Shown here: in pieces, positions 54,950 to 63,657 of the stretch
Layout of the letters: each line of letters opens with the position of its first letter
Numbering within the stretch: the stretch's first letter is position 1
DNA from: Symbiodinium natans
Taxonomy: Eukaryota; Sar; Dinophyceae; Suessiales; Symbiodiniaceae
Direction: 5' to 3'
NCBI GenBank assembly: GCA_905221605.1
Contig: CAJNDS010000020.1
Span: forward strand, 190,258-254,257
DNA length: 64,000 nucleotides
The notes under the pieces: model-generated
What the model was told of the DNA's origin: nothing
Seen by the model: the letters and a program-made list of their open reading frames with translations, nothing else
The model's database searches: none
Position numbers and translations under genes: made by a program

Positions 54950-55180
54950 AATAAGGCATTCTTTCCGTATGTTCTTTATGTAGTGGCCCAGAAGGGGCCC
55001 GCAATTTTTGATCAGCCCGCAGGACAAAAAGAAACTGTTCAGATTTCAGCTGGTTTGAGGGGGCGGTTTCCGTGTTTCATGGGCTTGCGAGCTTGTCCAA
55101 TAAACCCGGGCCCTGCTGATGTGCTGGACCTCTTGCTGAGGTCACCACTGCAACACGCAGTTAGAATTGCCAGGACCTAA
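54950..55180 (+). CDS. Terminal exon, unknown protein
   Basis: TATACAG acceptor after a TA microsatellite, then 76 codons NKAFFPYVLYVVAQKGPAIF...DQPAGQKETVQISAGLRGRF...NPGPADVLDLLLRSPLQHAV...IART, stop TAA 55178-55180. Confidence 0.5.
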   Translation, partial: NKAFFPYVLYVVAQKGPAIFDQPAGQKETVQISAGLRGRFPCFMGLRACPINPGPADVLDLLLRSPLQHAVRIART

Positions 55181-55258
55181 GCAGATGCTGCAAAGTGGCA
55201 TATGAGGGATTTAGAACTTATAGAGACTAAAGCAGGAAACGTAGAGGGGCTTTAGCAG

Positions 55259-55423
55259 GATACGTGGGGTTCTGTAGCCGACGGACATGTTTTGAGAGGG
55301 CTCACCACAAGTCTGAGGGCTCTCCGTTGGTGCATCGCAGAGCCCCCAAACCAAGCTAGAAGTACCTTGAAAGCCGCAGACGAAAGTTACAGTTTCCTAC
55401 TTTGGGGGTATAGTAGCCTCTGA
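55259..55423 (+). CDS. Exon, unknown protein
   Basis: TTTAGCAG|G acceptor, then 54 codons DTWGSVADGHVLRGLTTSLR...ALRWCIAEPPNQARSTLKAA...DESYSFLLWGYSSL, stop TGA. Good texture. Confidence 0.5.
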   Translation, partial: DTWGSVADGHVLRGLTTSLRALRWCIAEPPNQARSTLKAADESYSFLLWGYSSL

Positions 55424-55471
55424 TTTTGGGTAACTAGGCATTCAAGGAGTTAGGACTCGCTCCCCCCAAAG

Positions 55472-55534
55472 CTGGACAGCAAAAGCCCCGAAGCTTTCTC
55501 CGGAATCAAGAAAGCCGTAAGCCGCTGTTTCGGG
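55472..55534 (+). CDS. Candidate exon
   Basis: CCAAAG then LDSKSPEAFSGIKKAVSRCF then G, ending at a telomere tract. Confidence 0.45.
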
Positions 55535-55539
55535 GGTTT

Positions 55540-55685
55540 AGGGTTTTAGGGCGAACCCTAAACCCTAAACCCTAAACCCTAAACCCTAAACCCTAAGCCC
55601 TAAACCCTAAACCCTAAACCCTAAACCCTAAACCCTAAACCCTAAACCCTAAACCCTAAACCCTAAACCCTAAACCCTAAACCCA
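55540..55685. repeat. Inverted telomere tract, mainly (CCCTAAA)n
   Basis: TTTAGGGTTTTAGGG meets about 17 CCCTAAA units at GGGCGAACCC; a potential hairpin. Confidence 0.8.
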
Positions 55686-56217
55686 ACCTTGAAACCGTCG
55701 GGTGGTTTTAGGGGGGAGGAGGGCTCCTTGGGAGGTTGGGTCCCCGAATCCCCACACTACACCATAAACAAACCAACAAGAACCCTTCATAGTTGCCTAA
55801 GCCCAGTAACCCTGTAACCTTAAGAATAAACCCTAAACCCTAAACTCGAGGGCGGATTAGGGTTTAGTATAGGGTTTTAGGGTGTAGGGTTTAGGGTATG
55901 GGAAGTAGGGTTTATACTACTGTTATTGGTGAGTGATATATGGTTCCTTTTTTGGGGGGTGAGTATACATATTATTGCGTGCCCTTTTTTTGGGAGACTA
56001 ACAATAAAAGCCTCGCCTCACATAGTTTTGTTCCTGTTTAGCAAGGGTTTCTACACCTACAAACCCGGTCTAGGAAACCCTCATCTAGGTAGCTAAACTC
56101 TAAACCCTGAGGCTTAGGTCTAGGGTTTAGGGTTGAGGGTTTAGGGGTTTCGGGTTTAGGATTCAGGGTGTTGTTTTGGGTTTTAGGGGTTGAGGGCTTG
56201 GGGCTCTAAACAGGGGG
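55686..56217. other. No gene seen
   Basis: Degenerate telomere words, a TATACTACTGTTATTGG stretch and G-rich sequence. Nothing defensible as coding. Confidence 0.45.
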
Positions 56218-56322
56218 GCGCACGCTTCAAAGCAGATGCCGCATGAAACGCATGCCGCCAGTGCCGCCGGCGCCAGCTACGTGCAGTGCTACCTTTGCAG
56301 GACCGAAGCCCTTGGGGCTTAG
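56218..56322 (+). CDS. Candidate exon
   Basis: Reads AHASKQMPHETHAASAAGAS then YVQCYLCRTEALGA and TAG. All frames partly open. Confidence 0.35.
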   Translation, partial: AHASKQMPHETHAASAAGASYVQCYLCRTEALGA

Positions 56323-56422
56323 GGTTCTAGGGTTTCGGGCTTAGGGCTTGGGGTGTTAGGGTTTAGGGTTTAGGGTGAACCCTAGACCCTTTTTATGACA
56401 TGGTTTTGTTTGTGCTTTGTAG

Positions 56423-56521
56423 TTTGATCGGTCGACAGCGGAATCCGGATTCTAAGCCCTGAACTCAGTGATTGGGGCTTCGGGTAGGCCCAATGGGCGC
56501 ATGGACTTTTGGGAGCTGAAG
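56423..56521 (+). CDS. Two short candidate exons
   Basis: FDRSTAESGF after TTTGTAG (56423-56455), and PNGRMDFWELK between GGTAG|G and CTGAAG|GTTAGGG (56486-56521). Confidence 0.3.
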
Positions 56522-56726
56522 GTTAGGGTTCGGGGTTTAGGGTTCATCCTGCCGTGGGGTTTCAGTCTAGGGCTCCGAGTGGGCTGAAAGGGGGGCTGTA
56601 TTATGCGGGTCGGAATAATTACTGGTAGTATTGTCTTACGGCCCCTATATATCTATATGCTAGAATAGCCCCCAAAACCCTATTCTAACTAAGGCCCCTA
56701 TATTATATGGATTTTCGATACTTGCC

Positions 56727-56936
56727 TTGCGACTTCAGCTTGCGCGACATGTGAGTTGCTGGTTTGCCGACTTGTGCGTGGGACTGAGCGAATCTCATAA
56801 TATGAGATCAGTCCCGGTAGTAGCGAATCATCGTGACATAGCAATGGTAGGAATCGCAGTAAGACTCGTAGATCCACTGACATGGCCCGCACTGAACACT
56901 TCGAATGCAGAGTTGCGGGGCGCACGCCATAGGTAA
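56727..56936 (+). CDS. Candidate exon
   Basis: Reads RLQLARHVSCWFADLCVGLS...NMRSVPVVANHRDIAMVGIA...VRLVDPLTWPALNTSNAELR then TAA. The minus strand carries a 102-aa ATG frame over the same span, so strand is uncertain. Confidence 0.4.
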   Translation: MRLQLARHVSCWFADLCVGLSESHNMRSVPVVANHRDIAMVGIAVRLVDPLTWPALNTSNAELRGARHR

Positions 56937-57194
56937 CTGAGGAAGCGCTGGCCCAGAAGCATGTAGCAACCGAACCTTTACGTGGAACGGAGATCAAATT
57001 GTTCATTTATGGGCTCCTCCAGAATCATAAACCCTACAACCCAAACTCTAAACCTTAAACCCTAAACCCTAAACCCTAGACCCTAGACCCTAGACCCTAA
57101 ACCCTATCCCTAAACCTTAAACCCTGAACCCCTAACCCTCTAAAACCCCAAACTCCCAAACAAACAAGGGGCCAAATAAATGACATTGAAGCAG

Positions 57195-57308
57195 GACCAT
57201 GAATGCCGTTCTCACCGGCAGCCAGCTCGGTGGACGTACCATGAACATGCTCTGCACGGCCGGGCCCTCAATTGCGCAACGACTGCTGTTGTTGCCTTCA
57301 ACTCCGAG
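57195..57308 (+). CDS. Candidate exon
   Basis: GAAGCAG|G acceptor, then DHECRSHRQPARWTYHEHAL and HGRALNCATTAVVAFNSE. An ATG frame (57199, MNAVLTGSQLGGRTMNMLCT) is an alternative. Confidence 0.4.
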
Positions 57309-57311
57309 TTG

Positions 57312-57388
57312 AGGGTTTAGGGTTTAGGGTTTAGGGTTTAGGGTTTAGGGTTTAGGGTTTAGGGTTTAGGGTTTAGGGTTTAGGGTTA
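57312..57388 (+). repeat. (TTTAGGG)n array
   Basis: About 11 exact units between exons. Confidence 0.85.
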
Positions 57389-57401
57389 AGTGGTGCAGGG
57401 C

Positions 57402-57518
57402 CTATGGGTTGGGATGTTCCCCCTTAGACTAACAGTCCTTAATTAGGGATTGTAGTACCCCCTACTATAATCCCTATTCAGGACTGTTAGTATAAGTGGG
57501 AACATCCCAAGCTATGGG
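57402..57518 (+). mobile_element. Palindromic element PE-A with CTATGGG target repeats
   Basis: CTATGGG at 57402-57408 and 57512-57518 flank TTGGGATGTTCCCCCTTAGA ... TAAGTGGGAACATCCCAAG. Excision joins VQGLW-VYKPCSPEIRT in frame. Confidence 0.8.
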
Positions 57519-57817
57519 TCTACAAACCCTGCAGCCCGGAGATCCGAACTCCCAATGGAAAGCTCACATGCCAGCTGCACAAGACATTGGCGCCCAAAGT
57601 ACTCATCTTAGCGGCCAATGGCCATTTGCCCCAGGAAGAAAAGGGTGGTTGGACCACAAAGTGTACCCCGAAACTAAACCCTAATGTGGCCCTCAACCCC
57701 GAGCCCCAAACCCGAAACCCAAGCTGCAACACCCTGAATCAATGCCGACATCAGATGGCGCTTCCAGGTCTGTGGTACTTCGAACTTAGCTCCTTGGGGC
57801 ACCGCGCCAGCGACTGA
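57519..57817 (+). CDS. Terminal exon, unknown protein
   Basis: Reads VYKPCSPEIRTPNGKLTCQL...APKVLILAANGHLPQEEKGG...TKCTPKLN, a telomere-like NPEPQTRNP middle, then MALPGLWYFELSSLGHRASD, stop TGA 57815-57817. A second open frame covers 57496-57684. Confidence 0.5.
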
Positions 57818-57835
57818 GCATCTGACCTCGCCTGA

Positions 57836-57896
57836 GGGTGTTGTCACTCTGAGGCTGTTGAAAATTTCCTTAGGGTGTTGTCACTCTAAGGCTGTA
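57836..57896 (+). repeat. 37 bp tandem duplication
   Basis: GGTGTTGTCACTCT(G/A)AGGCTGT occurs at about 57838 and 57875. Confidence 0.7.
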
Positions 57897-57900
57897 AGGA

Positions 57901-58018
57901 TAGTTTCATGGGCCCCTTACCTCCCTTAAAAGGGTTCTGAAGTATCGGCCCCTGGGTCTTATAGGGTATATGGGGTATACAAGGGGTCAGGGCCCATACT
58001 AAAGGGACCATGTAACTA
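57901..58018 (+). mobile_element. Palindromic element PE-D, copy
   Basis: TAGTTTCATGGGCCCCTTAC ... GGGACCATGTAACTA with the PE-D interior GGCCCCTGGGTCTTATAGGG. Confidence 0.65.
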
Positions 58019-58079
58019 CCCTAAGATTCACTGGCTTGTTGGGGCCAAGGATTTTGGGGCTGGCCATGTGGGGTGAAAG

Positions 58080-58199
58080 GCAGACTGGCCACCTTCAAAC
58101 GGGTTACGTTGCACGCTTAACAGTGGTGGGAGTCTCCTTGCGCCTTGGCTACCAAGTTGCAGTTACAGGGCACTTGAGAATCCCAAACCTGGGCCCTAA
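58080..58199 (+). CDS. Candidate terminal exon
   Basis: GTGAAAG|G acceptor, then ADWPPSNGLRCTLNSGGSLL and APWLPSCSYRALENPKPGP, TAA 58197-58199. Confidence 0.45.
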   Translation, partial: ADWPPSNGLRCTLNSGGSLLAPWLPSCSYRALENPKPGP

Positions 58200-58237
58200 A
58201 CCCTAAACTCTAAACCCTAAACACGCTCTTTGCACAG

Positions 58238-58295
58238 GTACGTCCGATGTGGGCAGTGCAATACAGTCTCAGCGTCTTCGGCTGCAAGCAGCTGA
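58238..58295 (+). CDS. Candidate exon with CGQC motif
   Basis: GCACAG|G acceptor, then YVRCGQCNTVSASSAASS and TGA. VRCGQC is typical of the second half of LSD1-type zinc fingers. A longer frame (VRPMWAVQYSLSVFGCKQ) is also open. Confidence 0.4.
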
Positions 58296-58478
58296 CACCA
58301 AGATGTAAACAAGAGGGCAAAGACGAACATTCTAGGGTTTGTAGGGTTGAAGTTTCAAGGGCTTATAGGATTTATAGGGTTTATTGGTTTGTTAGGGTTT
58401 TAAGGGCTTATAGAGTTTAAGTTTCAGGTTTAGGGTGCAGGGCAGCTTCTCGAGTTCCAAGCTGCCAGACCCCAAACC

Positions 58479-58775
58479 ATGAATCCTAAACGCCAAACCC
58501 TATTCCCTAAATCCTCACGCCTCAACGGCTGCGGATGGCCGACTGGGAGGAGAGGGGGGGGGGGGTGTGTTCTACATGAGGGTCTCGCTGGGGGCCACGG
58601 CACACGGGATTGCACCACCATTGATACTGTGCCTTTACTAATGATCTTCATCAGAAATCTCGAGCTGCTCTGTCTTTTTCAATCTCAAGACTCTTCTTTT
58701 GCTAGTTCATTGTTAGCATTTTCTGAGTGTTCTTCTTACTGGCTTCATTTCTACTCAAAGGCCGGAAGCAGATGA
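58479..58775 (+). CDS. Candidate open frame, 98 aa
   Basis: ATG 58479 to TGA 58775; MNPKRQTLFPKSSRLNGCGW..., a GGGGG run from poly-G, then FIRNLELLCLFQSQDSSFAS and SECSSYWLHFYSKAGSR. No family. Confidence 0.3.
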   Translation: MNPKRQTLFPKSSRLNGCGWPTGRRGGGGCVLHEGLAGGHGTRDCTTIDTVPLLMIFIRNLELLCLFQSQDSSFASSLLAFSECSSYWLHFYSKAGSR

Positions 58776-59028
58776 GCCAACCTGAAGATGCAAGCGAACA
58801 AAAACTAAGCCTCGAGCCCTCAACCCTACGCAACTCTGAACCCTGAAGCCCCCAAGCCCTAAACCATTAAATTCGAATTAAACCCAAACCCTAAACCCTA
58901 AGAACACTACACACTGAAGCCCCCAGGCCCTAAAACTTACACACTCTACACCCTGAAAGCCCCAAGCCCTGAAAGCCATAAACTCTACAAACCCTAACGG
59001 CCCTAAACCCTAAACCCTAAACCCTAAA

Positions 59029-59166
59029 ATGCACTCAGAGGCATCATTGAGGGCAGGCCCATCCCAAATCCTTCCACAGCCTGCCGAGGACGTCACCCAC
59101 ATCTACGGCACCAACGTAGGCCTAGCCTTAGGATGTTTTCGGCTGCGTTTTTTCTTTCGGACATGA
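59029..59166 (+). CDS. Small open frame, candidate first exon
   Basis: ATG 59029 to TGA 59166: MHSEASLRAGPSQILPQPAE...DVTHIYGTNVGLALGCF. First possible exon of the 59.0-60.5 kb gene. Confidence 0.4.
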   Translation: MHSEASLRAGPSQILPQPAEDVTHIYGTNVGLALGCFRLRFFFRT

Positions 59167-59219
59167 AAATGAGGTTTTTTGGGGGGGGGGGGGGGGGGGG
59201 ACGGGGGGGTTTGCGGTTG

Positions 59220-59342
59220 GCTTGGGGTGCGGAGATTCTAGAGATCAATTTCGCGGAAGTGAGTGCTAGAGAGATCGCACACAAAGCGAGCCCTCAGAAA
59301 TCTTCAGATGTTGTGCAGCCCGCTGTGGCAACAGGGCGCTGA
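59220..59342 (+). CDS. Exon of the 59-60.5 kb gene
   Basis: Reads WGAEILEINFAEVSAREIAH...KASPQKSSDVVQPAVATGR then TGA. An overlapping frame continues QQGADADCCEVRSLPVSLCM to 59514, so a short intron may lie between. Confidence 0.45.
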   Translation, partial: AWGAEILEINFAEVSAREIAHKASPQKSSDVVQPAVATGR

Positions 59343-59514
59343 TGCCGACTGCTGCGAAGTGCGAAGCTTACCGGTCTCACTTTGCATGAACTGCGTGATC
59401 TCAACCCTAAACTGTAAACAACCCTTAGCAGATCCCGAATGCCTAATTCTGGAATCCCCGGCTCCTGGCTGGAAGAGTTGTTTCTTGACTCTTCTGCTTT
59501 GCCTGCTCTGCTAG

Positions 59515-59618
59515 TCGCGAAAATTCCAGCTTTTCAGAAGGGCTTGCCCAAGAAACCAGAACTTGATGGCTGGTTGGGCCAGAGACTGCAATATCCCTTA
59601 GGAACACTCCTCAAATAA
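59515..59618 (+). CDS. Exon of the 59-60.5 kb gene
   Basis: GCTAG acceptor, then AKIPAFQKGLPKKPELDGWL and GQRLQYPLGTLLK, stop TAA 59616-59618 or a splice before it. Confidence 0.5.
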
Positions 59619-59732
59619 ACCCTAAACCCTAAACCCTAACCCTAAACCCTAAACCCGAAACCCTAAACCCTTAACGGGATTCCGACGTGGGGGGCTTTAG
59701 GGGCATGGTTTAGGGCTTAGGGCTTAGGGCTT

Positions 59733-59790
59733 CATCTTCGTCTGTATTGCGAAAGAGGGTGCCTGTGAATGGAGGTGGTGGCTTCATAGG
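59733..59790 (+). CDS. Exon before telomere intron 1
   Basis: Reads SSSVLRKRVPVNGGGGFIG and ends in TTCATAGG. Confidence 0.6.
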
Positions 59791-59881
59791 GTTTAGGGTT
59801 TAGGGTTAGGGTTTAGGGTTGAGGGTTTAGGGTTTAGGGTTTAGGGTTTAGGGTTTAGGGTTTAGGGTTTAGGGTAAACCT
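59791..59881 (+). repeat. Telomere intron 1, flanked by TTCATAGG
   Basis: About 12 TTTAGGG-type units between TTCATAGG at 59783-59790 and 59882-59889. Removing the array and one repeat copy joins GGGGFIG to HLISSCDRPR without a frame change. Confidence 0.8.
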
Positions 59882-59889
59882 TTCATAGG

Positions 59890-60010
59890 ACATCTCATCT
59901 CCTCTTGCGATCGGCCCAGGCCAGCACGAACGCCTCAAATCATGCGGGAAGGCTGGGCGGATGCTGAAAGAAGAACATGGAGAACTCTCGTTTTAAGCCG
60001 TGGACCAAGG
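59890..60010 (+). CDS. Exon between two telomere introns
   Basis: Reads HLISSCDRPRPARTPQIMRE...GWADAERRTWRTLVLSRGPR, ending CCAAGG. Confidence 0.65.
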
Positions 60011-60160
60011 GTTGGGTTTTAGGGTTTAGGGTTTAGGGTTTAGGGTTTGGGGTTTGGGGTTTGGGGTTTGGGGTTTGGGGTTTGGGGTTTAGGGTTTAGG
60101 GTTCAGGGTTTAGGGTTTAGGGGATTAGAGTGTTACAAGTTTCGACCTTCTCCCCCAAGG
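60011..60160 (+). repeat. Telomere intron 2, flanked by CCAAGG
   Basis: TTTAGGG/TTTGGGG units and a short pyrimidine tract (TTCGACCTTCTCCCC) lie between CCAAGG at 60005-60010 and 60155-60160. Joining gives SRGPR-YLNSLYLTCKK in frame. Confidence 0.8.
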
Positions 60161-60238
60161 TACCTGAACAGTCTCTACCTTACATGCAAAAAAGACAGGG
60201 ATCATCTCCTCTTCATACCGACACCCAGATCTTACTTT
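60161..60238 (+). CDS. Exon after telomere intron 2
   Basis: Reads YLNSLYLTCKKDRDHLLFIP then TPRSYF. GA donor at TTT|GACCC. Confidence 0.65.
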
Positions 60239-60351
60239 GACCCTAAACCCTACACCTAAAACCCAAGACCCTAAACCCTAAACCCTAAACCCAAAACCCA
60301 AAACCCAAAACCCAAAACCCAAAACCCAAAACCCAAAACCCAAAACCCAAG
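60239..60351 (+). repeat. Telomere intron 3: CCCTAAA then (CCCAAAA)n
   Basis: Three CCCTAAA units turn into about nine uniform CCCAAAA units. Read as a GA-AG intron (GACCC ... CCCAAG), it joins TPRSYF to TRPYINMSSR in phase 0. Confidence 0.65.
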
Positions 60352-60507
60352 ACCCGGCCCTATATAAACATGAGCTCCCGTGAGATGCTGGACTCGAGAC
60401 TGACTCTGTTTCAAGAACCAGCTCAGCAGAATCCCAAAATGCCGCAGAATACATACCCTTTGCCCGAGCACAGATCATCTCAAGCAGTGCCCAGCGAAGT
60501 TGCTTAG
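60352..60507 (+). CDS. Terminal exon of the 59-60.5 kb gene
   Basis: Reads TRPYINMSSREMLDSRLTLF...QEPAQQNPKMPQNTYPLPEH...RSSQAVPSEVA, stop TAG 60505-60507. Contains an ATG at 60370, so a separate start is possible. The gene ends 111 bp before ankyrin gene 3. Confidence 0.6.
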   Translation, partial: TRPYINMSSREMLDSRLTLFQEPAQQNPKMPQNTYPLPEHRSSQAVPSEVA

Positions 60508-60618
60508 TTTAGGGGTGGGGACGTTCGACGCGAATGCTTAGGGATGGTCTAGTCTCCGGCTTTGTGATTTTTCGCTTCTAGCAGGTACGTCTCAGCAGCA
60601 ACCCTTCAAGTCCACGCA

Positions 60619-62322
60619 ATGCTTCGCATCTGGAGCGGTTTCGGGCAAGAGCTGGCCCCTGTGCCCACGGGCTGCTCCGTGATCGGGTTGAAGCACAACT
60701 TGGCAGGCCGGTATGGCTTCCCAGTTTACCTTCAACAGCTCCTGCACGCCGGCCGCTGCTTACATGATTATGCTGATCTAGTTGAGCCCATGGACCTACA
60801 ACTGGTGTTGTCATCCACCCTCAGCCCGGAACAGACGCGTGAGGCGCGTCGCGATTTATTTGAACATGCTTGCAGCGGCCATGTGGAAGTGTGCCGCTGT
60901 CTGCTGGCAGCTGGCGTCGACAAGAACTCGCGGAACCATGATGGTATGTCCAGTCTCATGCTCGCATCTTCCAAGGGCCGCGTCGAGATTGTACGTTTGC
61001 TGCTGGACGCTTTTGCCGACTTAAACTTGCAGGACCGTGAGGGTATGTCCAGTCTCATGCTTGCATATTCCAAGGGCCACGTCGAGATTGTACGTTTGCT
61101 GCTGGACGCTTTTGCCGACTTAAACTTGCAAGACCGTGAGGGTATGTCCAGTCTCATGCTGGCATCTTCCACGGGCGATGTCGAGATTGTGCGTTTGCTG
61201 CTGGACGCTTTTGCCGACGTAAACTTGCAAGACCGTGAGGGTATGTCCAGTCTCATGCTGGCATCTTCCAAGGGCGATGTCGAGATTGTGCGTTTGCTGC
61301 TGGACGCTGGTGCTGACAAGAACTTGCGGAACAGGTGTGAGTCGACCACTCTCATGCTTGCATCCTCCGAAGGCCAAGTCGAGATTGTGCGCTTGATGCT
61401 GGACGCTGGTGCCGACAAGAACCTGCAGAACTATTCCGGCGCAACCGCTCTCATGCGTGCGTCGTCCTACGGCCGCGTCGAGATCGTACGTTTGCTTCTG
61501 GGCGCTGGTGCGAACACAGACTTGCAGAACAAACTTGGCATGACAGCTCTCATGCATGCATCTTCCATGGGCCGCATGGAGACTGTAAGTTTGTTGCTGG
61601 CAGCTGGCGCCCACAGAAACTTACAGAACGGATCCGGTGAGACCGCTCTAATGCTCGCATCTTCCACGGGCCGCGGCGAGATTGTACGTTTGTTGCTGGA
61701 CGCTGGTGCCAACCCGAACTTGCAGAACCATGAGGGTATGCCCGGTCTTATGCTCGCATCTTCCATGGGCCGCGGCGAGATTGTACGTTTGTTGCTGGAT
61801 GCTGGTGCCAACCCGAACTTGCAGAACCATGAGGGTATGTCCGGTCTTATGCTCGCATCTTCCATGACCCTCTTCGCGATTGTACGCTTGCTGCTTCACG
61901 CTGGCGCCAACAAGAACTTGCAGGACCATGAGGGTAGGTCTAGTCTCATGCTCGCATCTTCCAAGGGCCACGTCGTGATTGTGCGTTTGCTGTTGGATGC
62001 TGGTGCCGACTTAAACTTGCAGCACAACAGGTCCGGCGCAACCGCTCTCATGCTCGCATCTTCTGAGGGCCACGTCGAGATTGTACGTTTGCTGATACAT
62101 GCTGGCGCCGACAGGAACTTGCAGGACCATGAGGGTATGTCCAGTCTCATGCTTGCATCTTCCGAAGGCCAAGTCGAGATTGTGCGTTTGCTGCTGGACG
62201 CTGGTGTGAACGCACGTTTGCGGAACAATCTTGGCATGTGTGCACTCATGCACGCATGTCGCACGGGCTGTAGCAAGGAGATTGTAGATTTGGTGTTGTC
62301 AGCTGTTGCCATTCCTGGCTGA
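60619..62322 (+). CDS. Ankyrin gene 3: ubiquitin-like domain plus ~15 ankyrin repeats, 567 aa
   Basis: ATG 60619: MLRIWSGFGQELAPVPTGCS. Residues 1-75 are ubiquitin-like (LKHNLAGRYGFPVYLQQLLH..LVEPMDLQLVL). About fifteen 33-aa ankyrin repeats follow, in two near-identical blocks: DREGMSSLMLA..KG.VEIV with LLDAFADLNLQ (about 61010-61300) and NHEGM.GLMLASSMGRGEIV with LLDAGANPNLQ (about 61690-61860). Intronless and more diverged from genes 1 and 2 than those are from each other. Ends SKEIVDLVLSAVAIPG, TGA 62320-62322. Probably a cytosolic interaction scaffold. Confidence 0.9.
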   Translation: MLRIWSGFGQELAPVPTGCSVIGLKHNLAGRYGFPVYLQQLLHAGRCLHDYADLVEPMDLQLVLSSTLSPEQTREARRDLFEHACSGHVEVCRCLLAAGVDKNSRNHDGMSSLMLASSKGRVEIVRLLLDAFADLNLQDREGMSSLMLAYSKGHVEIVRLLLDAFADLNLQDREGMSSLMLASSTGDVEIVRLLLDAFADVNLQDREGMSSLMLASSKGDVEIVRLLLDAGADKNLRNRCESTTLMLASSEGQVEIVRLMLDAGADKNLQNYSGATALMRASSYGRVEIVRLLLGAGANTDLQNKLGMTALMHASSMGRMETVSLLLAAGAHRNLQNGSGETALMLASSTGRGEIVRLLLDAGANPNLQNHEGMPGLMLASSMGRGEIVRLLLDAGANPNLQNHEGMSGLMLASSMTLFAIVRLLLHAGANKNLQDHEGRSSLMLASSKGHVVIVRLLLDAGADLNLQHNRSGATALMLASSEGHVEIVRLLIHAGADRNLQDHEGMSSLMLASSEGQVEIVRLLLDAGVNARLRNNLGMCALMHACRTGCSKEIVDLVLSAVAIPG

Positions 62323-62495
62323 TGCATTTAACACCTAGCAGCTGATCCAGACAGTCAACCCTCTGTGTGTGTTTGGGCTCAGATGGCGAGCCGAGAAGAA
62401 GAAGCAGAAAAAGTGTGTTTGTTCCGTGTTTTTTTCTCTTTCCTCCATTTTTTTCATTCTCTGTCTTGCTTTCTTTTGCTCTCTATTGCTCTCTT

Positions 62496-62545
62496 CTTGC
62501 GCATCTTCCGAGGGCCGCGGCGAGAGAGTGCGTTTGCTGGGATCT
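62496..62545 (+). pseudogene. Stray ankyrin-repeat fragment
   Basis: GCATCTTCCGAGGGCCGCGG, CGAGAGAGTGCGTTTGCTGG: one ankyrin half-repeat lying 175 bp beyond the gene 3 stop after a pyrimidine-rich stretch. Likely a remnant of repeat loss. Confidence 0.6.
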
Positions 62546-62944
62546 AAGCCGGCTGAATGCCCGAACGCTAAACCCGGAAGTTCCAGGGCAACCCAGCAGC
62601 GCAAGCTAAGTTGAAATTGCAGCTTCGGGCTACGTGAAATCCTTGGGGAGTTGCCGGGGGGGGGGGGGAGGGGTAAGTGTTCGGGCGAGGGGAGTGTGTT
62701 TTGGAATTGAACGGTGAACGAAATTATGAACCTTAAGCCGGCCTCGATAGCCGAGAAAGAAGCCCAAATAGATGGCCCTGAACCCTGAACCTGCTGTAAA
62801 ACCCTAAGCCCGAAACCCTAAAAGCCCTGAACCCCAAACCCCTAAACCCACTAAGATTAGGGGAGGCTCGGGGTTCATAGAACGTTAAAATAGCGTTACG
62901 AGCTCAGGGTTCATAGTTTGGGGTGCAGGGTAGGGTTTAGGGTT
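62546..62944. other. No gene seen
   Basis: Poly-G near 62655-62668 and degenerate CCCTAAA words at 62780-62850. Confidence 0.45.
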
Positions 62945-63118
62945 TTGGAGTTTGCTGCCCTTTATGGAGGTCATTTGATGTGCCTTTTGAGGGGCCTTCG
63001 CGCAGGGCCTTTTTCCACGACTCTGCTTGTGTTTGGGGATTTGACAGACCATTTGAGGGTCTTTTTTTTCAATGTACTGAAAACGTCTTTGTGTGTCAAG
63101 GGCGGGGGCATGCTGTGA
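62945..63118 (+). CDS. Candidate exon, hydrophobic
   Basis: Reads LEFAALYGGHLMCLLRGLRA...GPFSTTLLVFGDLTDHLRVF...NVLKTSLCVKGGGML, stop TGA 63116-63118. Could include a membrane helix. Confidence 0.4.
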   Translation: MEFAALYGGHLMCLLRGLRAGPFSTTLLVFGDLTDHLRVFFFNVLKTSLCVKGGGML

Positions 63119-63327
63119 CCATTGGTTCAACACGAAACAACACACAGTTTCTTGTTATTCTCCTCTTGCAGAACTAAGCATCCAAGGGCAGGGATGAACT
63201 CATCAGGTTTAGGTTTTGGGTTTTATAAGGTCATCTTTCCCAAAATCGGGGTAGCCCGTTCATACCCAAATAAAATAGAATCCCCTTCAAGAGATCCCCA
63301 AAAAGGGTACCCCCCATTTTCGACAAA

Positions 63328-63444
63328 AAAAGCAAGCCCCGCTTCCTGCCGTCAACATCGCGCGCAGGCAGCTCGAACAAGGGTGCGAAGGCATGCGATG
63401 ATGCGCTGAAGACGAAACATTGTGGCACCTTGCTGCTTGGGAAG
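63328..63444 (+). CDS. Candidate exon
   Basis: Reads KSKPRFLPSTSRAGSSNKGA then KACDDALKTKHCGTLLLGK, donor GGGAAG|GTTGGG. Confidence 0.45.
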
Positions 63445-63556
63445 GTTGGGAGTTGAGGAACCCTAAACCTTTAACCCTAAACCCGAGCCCCCAAGCCCTA
63501 AATCCTGAACCCTAAACCCTGAGCCCTAAGCCCTAAGCCTAAACCCGAAACCCGAA

Positions 63557-63652
63557 ACCATACTTCCCCTGAGCCCCATCCCATCACCATGGTTCCAGAT
63601 CCCTGACCCTTCCTTTGGCCTGGGGCGGCAAAGTGCCTCCCCTATGCCCTAA
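63557..63652 (+). CDS. Candidate exon
   Basis: Reads TILPLSPIPSPWFQIPDPSF then GLGRQSASPMP; followed by PE-C. Confidence 0.35.
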   Translation, partial: TILPLSPIPSPWFQIPDPSFGLGRQSASPMP

Positions 63653-63657
63653 CCCGT

